64,000 nt of DNA, taken from contig NW_017804409.1 of the NCBI RefSeq assembly GCF_001625305.1, positions 656,916-720,915 of the forward strand, in the 5' to 3' direction. Every line of letters starts with the position of its first letter. The stretch's first letter is position 1. Positions 54,201 to 61,976 of this stretch are shown in pieces. A program made the translations under genes and the position numbers. The notes under the pieces were generated by a model. That model was not told the origin of the DNA. It was given only the letters and a program-made list of their open reading frames with translations, and did not search any database. This DNA is from Branchiostoma belcheri. Taxonomy: Eukaryota; Chordata; Leptocardii; Amphioxiformes; Branchiostomatidae.

Positions 54201-56168
54201 GTCAATCACGTCGGTAGGCCAATTAGTCGTGTATTTAGCACCTCTATGAGACGTAATTATCTGTAATTTGCCCTTGCCACAAGACAAAAGGTTGGCTGTC
54301 TTTTGTTATGCGCAGTAATTGTTCACTACAGCTCGGCCCAGCTTTCCTTTTTTTCAATATAGGTCTTGAAAGAAAATGTTTTACAGACAGTAACAAATTG
54401 ACAACAATTGAATGAAAGGTTTATACGGCTCATAGCCTGGGTGCCAGACTGTTACCAGGGCTGCTATGTAGGCTACCTTCTCAATCCAGGGGACAGCATT
54501 TCCCTTCCGAAAGTTTTTTCACAGGGTCTAACCAAGGAGGTTAAATATAACCTCCTTGGTCTAACCAAACTCCATGGTCTCTTGGTATATCATATCTCCT
54601 TTGTCTAACCGAGTCTATTAACTGGGTCTAGCATGTGTATTGAGGCTGGGAACTGTCTGGCATATATAGTCTGAACGGTCGGGTCAATACTGGGTGAATT
54701 TGCAGAGATTAGCTTTACCGGAAATAGTTGGGGCTAACCTTTTCCAAGATGTTCCAAATAATTTCTAATAACGTACTGTCCACACCCTAATGTTTTAGAT
54801 ACTAAACTGGCACAGCCAAACACTATAGCCGACCTTGCTCCCGACTCTTAACCAAGGAGGTTATATCACCATCATGATGGTTGGGTGAGCTCGGGAGGCC
54901 ATGTTTATCTGTTAGTGAATCACTAGGGAATCCCTGTGGCCCACTCTCCTTGTCAGTTATCCCCATTTTTTTATGGGTTCTAATATTTGTGGCCCTAAAT
55001 CCTAAAGGGGCCCTTTGTAGGTCATGCTGGAGGTAACTTACATATATCTTCAGGTTGTTTGGGGGCCAGATTCAGATCAGAATAAATGTGGTGTAACTTA
55101 CAGCAAGAGCTTCAAATAGAACTTGTTGATCATTGCTTACAGTTGTTTTGTCTGTGTTACTAGTATTTATGCAAGCCTGACATCCGTTCTGCTCTTGATC
55201 AGCCAATTGAAAACAAAAGAGAGGGGTACCAATTAACTCCACAGGATGGAATTAGCGCGCAAATCAAATGCAAAACGGCAGGCGGGGCAGAGGCACTGGG
55301 TTATCACTCAAACTGTTGCATATGTACAAGCTTCAAGACTGCATTTGGCTCATTACAATATTCAAGTAGGTCATTATAATATTAAATGAGGTTTTTGCTG
55401 TGGTCAACCGTGGGACGCCTTACACCAACTGAGCAGGTCAAAAGGTTAGACTTAGGAAGTGAGAGGAATCTACGTTGGTAGAACATAGGATATAGGGACT
55501 TTCTTCTTACATAACCGGTAGTGTTTCTCTCACCTGCTTACGTTTCGATGCCTGTCAGACATTTTTCGCAGAGCTTATGACTGGAGTACTGCTTCTCGCC
55601 GCTATATGTAGGTGGCGTATTTGTGGAGAGAACACAATCCCAAACGTGGCTTGTATCCCCCCTCCTCCCAGGATCTCCCAGTTGTACAATAACATATAGC
55701 AGAGAAGCAGTACTTTGGTCAGAAACTCGGAGGAAGATGTCTGACAGGCATCGAAACGTACAGAGAAACATTAGGTGTAAGAAGAGAATTCCTATATCCT
55801 GTCTTGTTCTAATGTCTTTCCTTCTTATTCCTCCCAATTGAAGGAAACTGCGGAACCCACCGAACGTGACGTCGCACAACCTGCGGATCGTGCACCCGGA
55901 CTTCATGCGCTACGTCTTCGTCAACTTTCTAAACGGGACGGCGTACCGCCCGACCACCGGCGCGCTCACGGTCTTCCTCGCCGTGCACATGTGCGACGAG
56001 GTCGACCTGTACGGCTTCGGCTTCGACAGGAGGTTCTCTCTGCACTACTACGACGACAAGTTCAAAAACTTCACGGAGTGGAGAACCGGCGCGCACGACA
56101 TCGACAACGAGAGATATCTCTGGCAGAGACTGGACGAACAGAGGATCATAACATGGTTCAAAAGATAG
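41699..56168 (+). CDS. ST6GALNAC: GT29 sialyltransferase, ST6GalNAc I/II-like, six coding exons
   Basis: Joins 41699-42253, 46662-46830, 47572-47722, 49331-49439, 51571-51683 and 55844-56168 into 473 residues. Such enzymes transfer sialic acid from CMP-sialic acid, in this subgroup to GalNAc of O-glycans, in the Golgi lumen. A short basic cytosolic end (MLWIKKRYK), one membrane helix (about 11-29) and a stem to about 185 give a type II layout. Motif L is about 266-295 (RCAVVG, GGILKGS, HDLVF), motif S about 382-425 with YRPTTGAL (400-407) and Cys416, motif III HYYD (433-436), motif VS His450-x4-Glu455. GGIL and YRPTTGAL resemble vertebrate ST6GalNAc I/II from memory; ST3Gal is the alternative. 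The usual Asn of V-G-N-x-G is Cys271. All splice sites are GT-AG and phases fit. Confidence 0.88.
42275..42512. repeat. Drifting pentanucleotide array in intron 1
   Basis: About 46 units that change in blocks: GAATA, GAATG, GAGTG/GAGCG, GCAGG, TAGAG, CAGAG and back to AATAG. Nearly all steps are single-base changes of one unit. It begins about 20 bp after the exon 1 donor. Confidence 0.95.
42545..42730 (-). mobile_element. Penelope-like tail (fossil)
   Basis: Minus strand: [20 protein letters not shown], the end of the GIY-YIG-bearing ORF, then a non-coding end with a CTGATGA-like relic around 42595-42615. Old, broken, short copy. Confidence 0.75.
42731..43357. other. Intron sequence, no feature recognised
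   Basis: Contains the short direct repeat caagtcaccttgacac twice (42868 and 42888). Otherwise unassigned intron 1 DNA. Confidence 0.3.
43405..43888 (+). mobile_element. CR1-like LINE end, nested
   Basis: Plus strand encodes [56 protein letters not shown] and the SVTSRSV end (stop at 43810-43812). The fingers-to-tail part has an in-frame stop near 43470. One 50-bp tail unit follows. Inserted in the GGCC element at ccaaa|tctaat. Confidence 0.82.
44174..44401 (-). mobile_element. Penelope-like tail with hammerhead core, nested
   Basis: Flanked by the 12-bp duplication ACAAAATTTCTT (44162-44173 and 44402-44413). The minus strand holds the ORF end (close to RYRLQ-TFDPL) and a non-coding tail. 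Hammerhead-like core: GAAA at 44223-44226, CTGAGGA at 44245-44251. Fossil copy in intron 1. Confidence 0.8.
44223..44251 (-). ncRNA. Hammerhead core candidate
   Basis: Minus strand: CTGAGGA, then AGACTGA-GTGAT-TCAGTC (six-pair stem II), then GAAA. The stem II sequence differs from those at 10053, 17907 and 55546 but pairs fully. Stems I and III are uncertain. Confidence 0.5.
44490..44784. other. Intron sequence, no feature recognised
   Basis: Unassigned, moderately GC-rich. Confidence 0.25.
44785..45910. repeat. Two-level tandem array: 42-bp units inside 143-151-bp units
   Basis: The basic unit of 42 bp (tactatattttctaggtgct plus acagaaattaggcatgtactcg) is repeated about seven times at 44805-45100. 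From 45120 a longer unit (42-bp units plus aacaccaaagtgtaatttaa and ccttaattattagagtaaat) repeats at about 45145, 45296, 45438, 45583 and, decayed, 45735. The 42-bp period keeps frames open on both strands; no protein is supported. Confidence 0.92.
45911..46230. other. Intron sequence, no feature recognised
   Basis: A/T-rich unassigned DNA before the Penelope-like insertion. Confidence 0.25.
46244..46632 (-). mobile_element. Penelope-like tail, inverted ends, just before exon 2
   Basis: 13-bp duplication GAACCTCCATTTT at 46231-46243 and 46633-46645. The minus strand carries [20 protein letters not shown] from the GIY-YIG-bearing ORF end. Inverted ends (acacacagtttacagagaga and its inverse) each hold CTGATGA and a GTGAC/GTCGC-type stem II, without a standard GAAA. 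Fossil copy. The right duplication forms part of the pyrimidine tract of the exon 2 acceptor. Confidence 0.85.
46662..46830 (+). CDS. Sialyltransferase exon 2
   Basis: Encodes [20 protein letters not shown] and on to [12 protein letters not shown], the segment before motif L, with a conserved-type Cys and an N-glycosylation sequon (NKT). The acceptor ctcctgaag|gaatgt keeps phase 0; an in-frame TGA at 46620-46622 rules out an acceptor before 46623. Donor ac|gtgagt, phase 1. Two Penelope-like insertions sit 30 bp before and 28 bp after it. Confidence 0.82.
46858..47134 (+). mobile_element. Penelope-like tail, inverted ends, just after exon 2
   Basis: 12-bp duplication ATAGGCACTTTG at 46846-46857 and 47135-47146. 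The plus strand has [18 protein letters not shown], the ORF end. Inverted ends (aataaactgttctccaactc and its inverse). A hammerhead-like core near 47032-47060 (CTGATAA, AGACT...AGTC, GAAA). Fossil copy; it resembles the 44174 copy more than the 46244 one. Confidence 0.85.
47150..47571. other. Intron 2 sequence, no feature recognised
   Basis: Contains a T/G-rich run (ttgttgtttttgttgttgtt) near 47150-47180. The rest is unassigned. Confidence 0.25.
47572..47722 (+). CDS. Sialyltransferase exon 3: motif L
   Basis: Acceptor ttgatatag|tcgttg, donor ttag|gtaaga. Encodes [17 protein letters not shown], then [19 protein letters not shown] and INAHDLVF: sialyl motif L, which binds the CMP part of the donor. 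The usual VGN is VGC, with Cys271 at 47658-47660 (TGC). The only acceptor in phase with exon 2 is the one at 47571. Confidence 0.88.
47725..48109. other. Intron 3 sequence, no feature recognised
   Basis: An inverted pair (tgtctcgtagcctccaccag at 47939; gcctggtagaggctaggtgt at 48043) brackets about 100 bp. No superfamily assigned. Confidence 0.35.
48110..48522 (+). mobile_element. GGCC-ended short DNA transposon, family 1, in intron 3
   Basis: Starts GGACACAACAAGTAA (one base off the family) and ends TTTACTTGCTGTAGCC; flanks ATA and TTA. Interior full-length. Confidence 0.84.
48523..48837. other. Intron 3 sequence, no feature recognised
   Basis: Unassigned. Confidence 0.25.
48838..48930 (-). 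mobile_element. LINE 3' terminus, antisense
   Basis: taactttattgcacgacaat and tgcacatggtacaatgtacg are the inverse of 7715-7775. Only about 90 bp of the end is present. Confidence 0.6.
48935..49112. repeat. Fold-back repeat with arms of about 80 bp
   Basis: Arms from aatgtcccgccccgaggtgt and gtcaggtgcgataaccacc are answered by ggtggttatcgcacctgacc and ataaggcgggacatt. The loop holds agtgagtgtagcgaac. Located in intron 3. A foldback transposon derivative is likely. Confidence 0.8.
49331..49439 (+). CDS. Sialyltransferase exon 4: end of motif L
   Basis: Acceptor aaccctcag|agtaaac, donor caccag|gtgagg. Encodes [20 protein letters not shown], then [15 protein letters not shown] with DVG and the FPES segment is the typical continuation of motif L in GT29. 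Contains an NKT sequon. Confidence 0.88.
49488..49860 (-). mobile_element. Penelope-like tail pair in intron 4 (fossil)
   Basis: The left part starts tgaaagttcatctgtgttgg, the standard 3' terminus read in reverse, and includes a hammerhead relic near 49565-49605. The right part (49700-49830, plus strand) reads [20 protein letters not shown] and LLTESRV, the ORF end. The two parts face each other in the inverted layout seen at 46244 and 46858. No target duplication found. Confidence 0.7.
50036..50178 (-). mobile_element. tRNA-derived SINE, second family
   Basis: Minus strand: ggggtcgtgtggcgtagcgg head, cgggttcgatccccaatgtc B-box region, then the aggcactttacacgactttc tail. A B-box-only fragment follows at 50285-50345. 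Confidence 0.78.
50285..50345 (-). mobile_element. SINE fragment, second family
   Basis: ggcacaagatcggtggcatg and aggactcgaacccggtacct are the inverted B-box region. About 60 bp remain. The flanking gatccgtattcccgtagaaa occurs on both sides (50270 and 50358) and may be a long direct repeat around it. Confidence 0.6.
50350..51280. other. Intron 4 sequence, no gene recognised
   Basis: 50700-50760 is a diverged relative of 33690-33770. The open frame at 50700-50933 has no recognised domain. Confidence 0.3.
51285..51500. repeat. Dispersed AAGGTTGG...CAGCC repeat
   Basis: Contains taccaatctaatcgaatttg, cgatcaccagccaaccatgg and cctactcctaaccatggttg, shared with 34520-34750 and 51915-52258. It ends 70 bp before exon 5. 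Confidence 0.65.
51571..51683 (+). CDS. Sialyltransferase exon 5
   Basis: Acceptor tttccacccag|gacccc after a T/G-rich tract, donor tgctg|gtacgt. Encodes [20 protein letters not shown], then [17 protein letters not shown]: the linker between motifs L and S. Contains a sequon (NKT) and two Cys. A fold-back repeat begins about 29 bp after the donor. Confidence 0.85.
51712..51890. repeat. Fold-back repeat after exon 5
   Basis: acacaacacggtgtattccg at 51715 is answered by cggaatacaccgtgttgt at 51829. A second small hairpin (ttatgtcatactc...gagtatgacataa) follows at 51855-51888. Foldback element derivative. Confidence 0.75.
51915..52258. repeat. Dispersed AAGGTTGG...CAGCC repeat, most complete copy
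   Basis: Starts tcaaggttggctgaagttcg and runs through attcgaatgttttatacata, gaaacattcg and cgaccttgctcccgacctac to gaggccatattcggctctgt. The central attcgaatg.../...cattcg is self-complementary. Family unknown; non-coding. Confidence 0.7.
52272..52480. mobile_element. Fold-back element of about 205 bp
   Basis: taccaggttactctccaagc and gcagag are answered by ctctgcttggagagtagtac near 52452. The inner part (gggtttctttttttgcactg) pairs with ccagtgcaaaaaagaaaccc. Arms reach about 90 bp. Confidence 0.8.
52481..52915. other. Intron 5 sequence; unassigned minus-strand frame
   Basis: A 114-codon open frame at 52575-52919 (minus) has no recognisable domain and no intron signals; it is probably chance. 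Confidence 0.2.
52916..53480. repeat. Tandem array of three units of about 155-200 bp
   Basis: Units share ccaagggcgtatagctagtc (52960, 53148, 53331), cacatacatgcatg and ttgtgtatttgtcgcacaaa (53093, 53255, 53455). The second unit lacks tgcacgggcacgcgtgctgg at its start. Located in intron 5. Confidence 0.85.
53629..55434. mobile_element. Non-autonomous DNA transposon of 1.8 kb in intron 5
   Basis: The 27-bp end beginning CTCAGTTGGTGTAAGGCGTC at 53631 is exactly inverted at 55408-55434. No transposase domain is readable between them. The interior has a diverged CAGCC repeat at 54780-54910. A clear target duplication was not found, so the superfamily is open. Confidence 0.75.
54517..54560. repeat. 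Small hairpin ACCAAGGAGGTTA
   Basis: accaaggaggtta-aata-taacctccttggt is a perfect 13-bp hairpin at about 54532-54561. A further half copy (taaccaaggaggttatatca) occurs at 54849, inside the same transposon. Confidence 0.75.
55480..55772. mobile_element. Penelope-like inverted-end element before exon 6 (fossil)
   Basis: The inverted ends (acgtttcgatgcctgtcaga at 55540; tctgacaggcatcgaaacgt at 55740) each carry a hammerhead-like core: stem II GATGTC-TGACA-GGCATC and GAAAC, with a CTGAGGA-type box recognisable but changed. The middle matches 19075-19110. It ends about 70 bp before the exon 6 acceptor. Confidence 0.7.
55728..55760 (+). ncRNA. Hammerhead-like fold (degraded)
   Basis: CGGAGGA at 55728-55734, stem II at 55736-55752, GAAA at 55753-55756, then CGTA. 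The first core bases differ from CTGANGA, so activity is doubtful. The inverted partner has GAAA at 55543-55546. Confidence 0.4.
55844..56168 (+). CDS. Sialyltransferase exon 6: motifs S, III, VS and stop
   Basis: Acceptor ctcccaattgaag|gaaact. Encodes [20 protein letters not shown], then [31 protein letters not shown] and HDIDNE, ending in WFKR and TAG at 56166-56168. GC-rich third positions contrast with the flanking DNA. The Cys of MCDEVD normally forms a disulfide with the motif L Cys; His450 is the likely catalytic base by family knowledge. The last exon shares its 3' side with a Mutator-like element 83 bp on. Confidence 0.92.
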
Positions 56169-56250
56169 CAGCGCTGGTTTTGGAACATCCTAGGCTCCAA
56201 GCAGATGCTGGGTTGGACGATTCGGGCTTCTCTGACAACTATGTCATCAT

Positions 56251-56548
56251 TAGCCTGGTGTCCAGTCTTACGTGGTAGGGGCGGGTTTTAAATTTTCTCG
56301 GGGCTGCAGGAGCTCTTCCCCGCCCGCCTCAGCTAGGTTTTCCGGTGGGTATTTCACGAGAGATTGATTAGCCCTACCACGAAGTGTTGGGGCGAACCAA
56401 ATCCCCAAGCATACCATCTGTTATTAGCGTAAAACTCCTACCGGGACGGCCTGTTTCACTGGGCGGAGGAAGGTATTAGAGCCGCCGAAGGCACAGCCTG
56501 CCTGAACACCCCCAACACCCCCAATCACGTAAGACTGGATACCAGGCT
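56251..56548. mobile_element. Mutator-like short element after the stop codon
   Basis: 10-bp duplication ATGTCATCAT at 56241-56250 and 56549-56558. Inverted ends AGCCTGGTGTCCAGTCTTAC and its near inverse. The duplication length suggests Mutator-like (inference). It starts 83 bp past the sialyltransferase stop, so it may be transcribed in its 3' UTR. Confidence 0.8.
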
Positions 56549-56574
56549 ATGTCATCATGAAACGGCCACCTTAA

Positions 56575-56923
56575 AGCTGCATTATGTGACAATAGGACAA
56601 TACAAAAAGTCAACTTTCTGGTAATTTCTTTACAAAGTTGGATCAAACCTCATTGCAAATAAGTTTTATTCAGAAAGTGGAGGTGCCAAAATATGTGTTT
56701 AAAAGCTGGATACACAGCTGTCAGCCATGTTTACATTCTGGTAGTTTGCAGTGGCACCACAAATTGGGTATGCCTCATGTGGGCTGTTTTAGCGCCAATC
56801 ATAAATGTCAGAAATGTGAGATGATAGTACAAATATGTTGAAAAGTGGAAGTAGATTACCATCATATAAATATTTGTTTAAAAATTTTCTATTTTTGTTG
56901 CAAAAATGTTACATAATGTCCCT
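56575..56923. mobile_element. TTAA-flanked short element, second family
   Basis: TTAA at 56571-56574 and 56924-56927. Ends AGCTGCATTATGT...ACATAATGTCCCT. Unrelated in interior to 26650-26996. Non-coding. Confidence 0.75.
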
Positions 56924-57228
56924 TTAAGTGGAACACATGCCTATGCACAATATGTTCCGCACTATTTTACAGTTATAGACGTCTCTTATCATAGCTCATG
57001 TTCAGTTCGACTATAACTATAACTTAAGCAGATATGAAGAAAGTTGGATGGTTGCTCGTCAGAGAAGCCCAGCTGTCAGAAAACGTCTTCAACCTAACAT
57101 CTGCTTGAGCGTCCATCTTGGAGGAAGTTCCTGAACATGACATCTTCTCATGAATATTAACAGCTCCGTAATATAGACACATGCCATTGGACAGTTTAAA
57201 TCTCATTAAATATGACATTATCAGTGTA

Positions 57229-57760
57229 CAGTCAAACTTGCATAAGACGACCACCCAGGGATCTGGTCTTCTTAGACAGGTGGTCTTCTTGGAGCATGGG
57301 GACAAAACTGTGAAAAAATCCCACCCGTTTTTACAATAGACTACCCCATTGACCCGAAGTGACCCAGTCGGCGCCATTTTACATTGCACACAGAATGCCC
57401 TTCTGTTACTAGTTTAGAGAACACGAGACTAGGTCGAGACTGAAGCTTTCTGGCCACTTCAGGAGAACTTCTGGCCTGCCCCACCAACTTGCTAAGCACT
57501 GGGGTAAGTAGGACTGTTAAAATTAGTGACAAACTGGCATATTCCATCCAAATTTCTCGGTAGTTATCATGAAAACCGTTTACACAAGCATGCAAATCAT
57601 AGGCCATGTGCGGTCCCAAATGGAGCCGGTCGCGGTCGCGTTGTACAAGTGGTCGGCTTAGGCAAGTCCCTTACGTCTATGGAAAAAAATATCGGAACCG
57701 AGAAAAATCGGTCGCCATTAGACAGTCTTATAGAGGTGGTCGCTTGGGCAAGTTTGACTG
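57229..57760. mobile_element. Tc1/mariner-like short element, TA flanks
   Basis: TA on both sides; ends CAGTCAAACTTGC...GCAAGTTTGACTG. The next segment repeats gaccaccc and gtggtcg motifs in both orientations. The CAGTCAAAC-type end with TA resembles pogo/Tigger elements (inference from ends only). Confidence 0.75.
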
Positions 57761-57764
57761 TACG

Positions 57765-58628
57765 TACAATTTGTAGAGGATGCCTTTGATAAACTTTAGT
57801 TATAATTGACGACTTCGACGTGTTAAAAATACAACAACTTCTCAACAAAAATTGAACCACCAATCAGTGAAAAGACTTAACTCTTGCACATGGAAGAATA
57901 ACACTTATATCGTATTGCTAGTCTAATATTCGCCGAACTTCTCTGAAATATTGTATTGTTTATGTTTATATTTACATAGTTTATATAAAAGGTCCAGGAT
58001 ACTTCTCCAGTTTACGAAACAGATACTCAGTGAATGTTTTTAATTATGCAATAAAAATACGTTTTTGTGAATTTGTAAGAAGACATTAGCAGAAATTAGC
58101 ATAATAATATCGTTGGTATTAGGTAAATATGGGAAGGAACAATGGTTGATCATGTTATAGTTTTATACGCTTACAGAGATGTTTTTATCGCAATAACTTT
58201 GTTCTCAAACGCACATTTAGTGAAATTTTTAACCCTTGTCCTGCTGGCATTCCTGACACAATATTTTTCAATAATTTCATGTCTTAATTAGATCATAGAC
58301 CCCCAATTTGTTTGTACTGCAGTGGCATAGTTACTTTCGCTGAGGTGTGATGCGTTGCACGAGAAATACCCCCAAATCGTACCTATCCAGAGTGCTATAT
58401 AGATGGTACTGTATGTGCAGAACGACAATTGTTGTGCTCCGCAGGACAAGGGTTTTAAGGAAATATGAGCCAACCTTGAACGTATTCTACGTTTATTTTA
58501 TGAAAAGGTGCACCGCATTTCTACTTCTCAAATAATGTCGTTGCAATTTCACCGCCATGTTCTCCGAAACAAAATAGAATAAAATCTTTACGCCAAAGCG
58601 TTTCATACGTGCTTCGACTTCAACATAT
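57765..58628. other. No feature recognised
   Basis: A/T-rich, 860 bp. No exon, repeat end or RNA gene supported. Confidence 0.3.
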
Positions 58629-58632
58629 ATAA

Positions 58633-59035
58633 GGCCACAGCAAGTAAATTTTATGGATGACATCCTCCGCAGACTCCAAATCTATTGCGAGCGGGCGAAA
58701 AAAAAAACAAGGTGGGCCGAAAAAATCAAGGTTCCTACAGTTTAAAATTTCGACTCAATCATTGTACAAATGGTTTTGATTCAATGGAAACATCACATAT
58801 ACACAGCCAACATCACATATCACTGCATCAAAGTAAGAAACAAAACATTAAATCAGAGACTTTTCTTGTCTCCTCTCTTCATAGTTATCTGCCACCCACC
58901 TTCCGGCATGGCAACAGACATCTTTGCCCATTTTCGGCATATTGACCACGACAAAATTTCTTCTTCTTTTTTTCAAAATCAGGCGAAAATTCATGCGAGC
59001 GCTGATGTCATCCATAAAAGTTATTTGCTGTGGCC
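58633..59035 (-). mobile_element. GGCC-ended short DNA transposon, family 1
   Basis: TAA on both sides; full-length and in reverse orientation to 639-1047. Best intact reference for the nested copy at 43361-44489. Confidence 0.88.
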
Positions 59036-59274
59036 TAAGTGGATGTATGTGAAAGGGATGAAAATGCTATGGTGTTATGTAAAAAGGTGGGTGGTATGAT
59101 GGTATCACACACGGTACGAAGACCTTTATAGACATCCAATGCAATTTCAGGACATCAAAGAAAAAAAATATTCTGGATGAGAAAATCTCTCTGATATTGA
59201 CGTTTACTGCCATTTCTTAGCACACGTCTGTCATATTTTGACCGATTTCATATTCATTCAAAATAGCCCAATAA

Positions 59275-59462
59275 CAGACTACAATCCACCACAATCCACC
59301 ACAACAGAACACAATCCACCACAACCAACCAAAACCGACCACAACCCACCATAACCGGTTAACCAACCAAAACCGGCCACAACCCACCATAACCAACCAA
59401 AACCGGCCACAACCCACCATAACCAACCAAAACCGGCCACAACCGACCACAACCCTGGCAGC
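59275..59462. repeat. 30-bp array of ACCACAACC-type units
   Basis: Units ccataaccaaccaaaaccgg plus ccacaaccca repeat at 30 bp (59365-59440), preceded by shorter 10-14-bp variants. Strong strand asymmetry: almost no G on the plus strand. Confidence 0.9.
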
Positions 59463-59464
59463 CA

Positions 59465-60100
59465 TTTTGGATCGGTATTGATGGGTCTGACCAGAACCGG
59501 GCGCAATAGTTTAATTTCTAAACCGTTTCTTCTCAAATCTCCGATATACGGCGATATCATTGCGAGGAAAAACATACGTACGTTCATTGTACCATGTATG
59601 TGTGACCTGAGTTTTACCTCAAATACATGAACAACATGAACCTGATCAATGACAGATGCCTACACAATCATACATCTGTTTGCTGCCAGTAACGTATGGC
59701 ACATCCCTGCTACAGTTAATAGTACAGTAAATAAGGTCTGGATAGTGCATGAATCACGTACCGTCTGTCTGGCTAGTGCTAGCCTCCATAGCATGCCAAA
59801 AACTAGGGGTTTGGGGGTCTTCAGGGTCTTTGAGAGCTTTTATGTGCTATTTTCTGATTGCACATAGACAACATAGCCGAATTACCACCGTTTTTAGAAT
59901 TAGGCTAATCAGAAAACAGCAGAAGACCACCAAACCTCCAGTTCTATAAGACTGCTACGGACTAACCTGGTGCATGGGAACTCCGGCACTGCCTACTCCG
60001 GACCAGGTAATTTCACGGGGATGTGCGCGCAGCTGATGGTATGGCCATCAACCTCAAAACGCCACTTCTTTTTGTGCTTTATGTCACGAATCGACTGTCT
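59465..60100. other. No gene recognised
   Basis: Overlapping short frames at 59649-59949 lack known domains. Confidence 0.25.
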
Positions 60101-60104
60101 TTAT

Positions 60105-60575
60105 AATTACCTCCATGAAAAAAATGGAGGTATTGTTTTTTGGCATGTCTGTGTGTTTGTGTACGTCTAAACTACCTACATGCCAAAAATCATGAAAGCT
60201 CGTCGTTTCTTTCTTGATTTATCCGCTTTGAAATATTTCACTGGAAACTCCCTTGTAGTTCCAGAACAAGCTGATAGGGGGACCAAGTCCATCAGCTATC
60301 AGCCAACAAAAAATCAAGACCGTAGCATGTCCATAACAAAAGATACAAAAAAACGAAAGTTCTGCTGCAGTACCAAGGTCAGCCATCAGGAGGCCCAGAT
60401 TTGACCTTGACCTTTGCCTTCCAAAGACCTATATACCAACGTACCAAATATCATCACAATCCATAAAGGCCTTCTTAAGTTATGCTGACCACAAGTATGC
60501 GGAAACACACACAAACACACACACACACACAGACATGCCAAAAACAATACCTACATTTTCATGTAGGTAATAATT
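60105..60575. mobile_element. Hairpin-ended element, complete
   Basis: The left end folds (ACCTCCAT-gaaaaaa-ATGGAGGT), then tattgttttttggcatgtct. The right end mirrors it: (CA)n, agacatgccaaaaacaatac, then ACCTACAT...ATGTAGGT. The termini are thus both self-complementary and inverted to each other. The interior matches 26195-26330 and 12720-12840. Confidence 0.8.
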
Positions 60576-60954
60576 AGATAGCGCCCCTCTATCTCATTTT
60601 TTATCAAGAGGAACTGAAAAGAAGTGTGCGTAAAGAAATGCGTATATGTAGCTTCACAATGTCATAATTCATTATCACAGCAAACAAAACATATTATTCT
60701 GTTATATATGGCTGATTTATGATCTGAATTTCCCGATAAATCTAATCACACAAATGGATTCAACGTACCGACTAGAATGTTATTAGAAGGATTGTTACCG
60801 TACCAGTATTCAGGAAAGTATCCCTTAGTGAGGGTATATCACTTTATCCATCTCTCAAAAGACACTGTCCAATTTCCTGATAGCAAAATGGCGAATGTAA
60901 AAGATAAAAGAATGGCATTACACTGTGTGTGTCCCTTCATAGGTAAGTTGATTG
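60576..60954. other. No feature recognised
   Basis: Unassigned; frame 60777-60968 has no known domain. Confidence 0.2.
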
Positions 60955-60957
60955 TAA

Positions 60958-61812
60958 GGCCACGTTGATTTGATTATATGGATGACATCCTCTGGAAACC
61001 TCAAAAACTGATGCGAGTTTGCGAATAAGAAACGTTTGGCAAAAAAAGTTGTCTTTATTGTGAAATCTACATGTTCAGGAAGGTTGAACAAATGACCTAA
61101 CACACAGTATGGTATGGCGAATAATGGATTTTTCATTTTAATTTCTTCTCATTTTTCCCTTTGTAATTGATTTTGGCATTTTACGACTTAAGTATCGTTT
61201 TCTAATTTTTTTTTTGGCAATTTAAACATATATTTGCAGCTGCTTTGTACGATTTACAGTATGGTGGAAAACTTTTTTTATTCATGTATCAAAACAACAT
61301 ACATACGATGCAATGAACCATCCCTTACACAATAATTCAAATCATGACAAATCGCTTATCATAATAATAATCATAACAATATTTTGTATCGTAACATATC
61401 GTTGATCATAAAAATAATCAGTGATTCAAATCATAACAAATCATTGATCAGAACAATAATCATAACAGTGATTCAAATCATAACAAATCATTGATCAGAA
61501 CAATAATCATAACAATGATTCAAATCATAACAAATCATTGATCAGAACAATAATCATAACAAAATCATAACAAATCATTGATCAGAACAATAATCATAAC
61601 AATGATTCAGATCATAACAAATCGTTGATCAGAACAATAATTATAACAATGATTCAAATCATAACAAATCATTGATCAGAACAATAATCATAACAATGAT
61701 TCAAATCATAACAAATCATTGATCAGAACAATAATAATTGGTGGAAAACTTTTTTGAAACGGACGAAAATTCATGTTTTCGCGTGGATATCATCCATATA
61801 TACATAATTAAA
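60958..61812 (-). mobile_element. GGCC-ended element, family 2, enlarged by an internal array
   Basis: TAA outside the left end; GGCCACGTTGATTTGATTAT then ATGGATGACATCC. The right end is decayed (cgtggatatcatccatatat). The segment ggtggaaaactttttt occurs on both sides (61264 and 61741) of a 47-bp array that doubles the usual length. Confidence 0.78.
61325..61738. repeat. 47-bp tandem array inside a GGCC element
   Basis: About eight units of atgattcaaatcataacaaa plus tcattgatcagaacaataat and cataaca; one unit lacks 10 bp. A/T-rich. No other copy in the window. Confidence 0.92.
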
Positions 61813-61976
61813 ACGCCCTCCCAGTAAACCCCATCGAACCAAACTCCCCCGCCAGTATTTATAGTCCTATTTCTCGGCAGACGCAGTTACGAGTTTAGTT
61901 ATGACATGCTCTGTACTTGATTGATGGGTAATAGACAAAACAATCACATGTCCCCATCTGTTATAACTGTAGATTA

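Noticed and set aside
55838-56278. 146-codon Arg-rich frame overlapping exon 6
   Set aside because: Off-frame reading of GC-rich coding sequence; motifs S and VS lie in the other frame.
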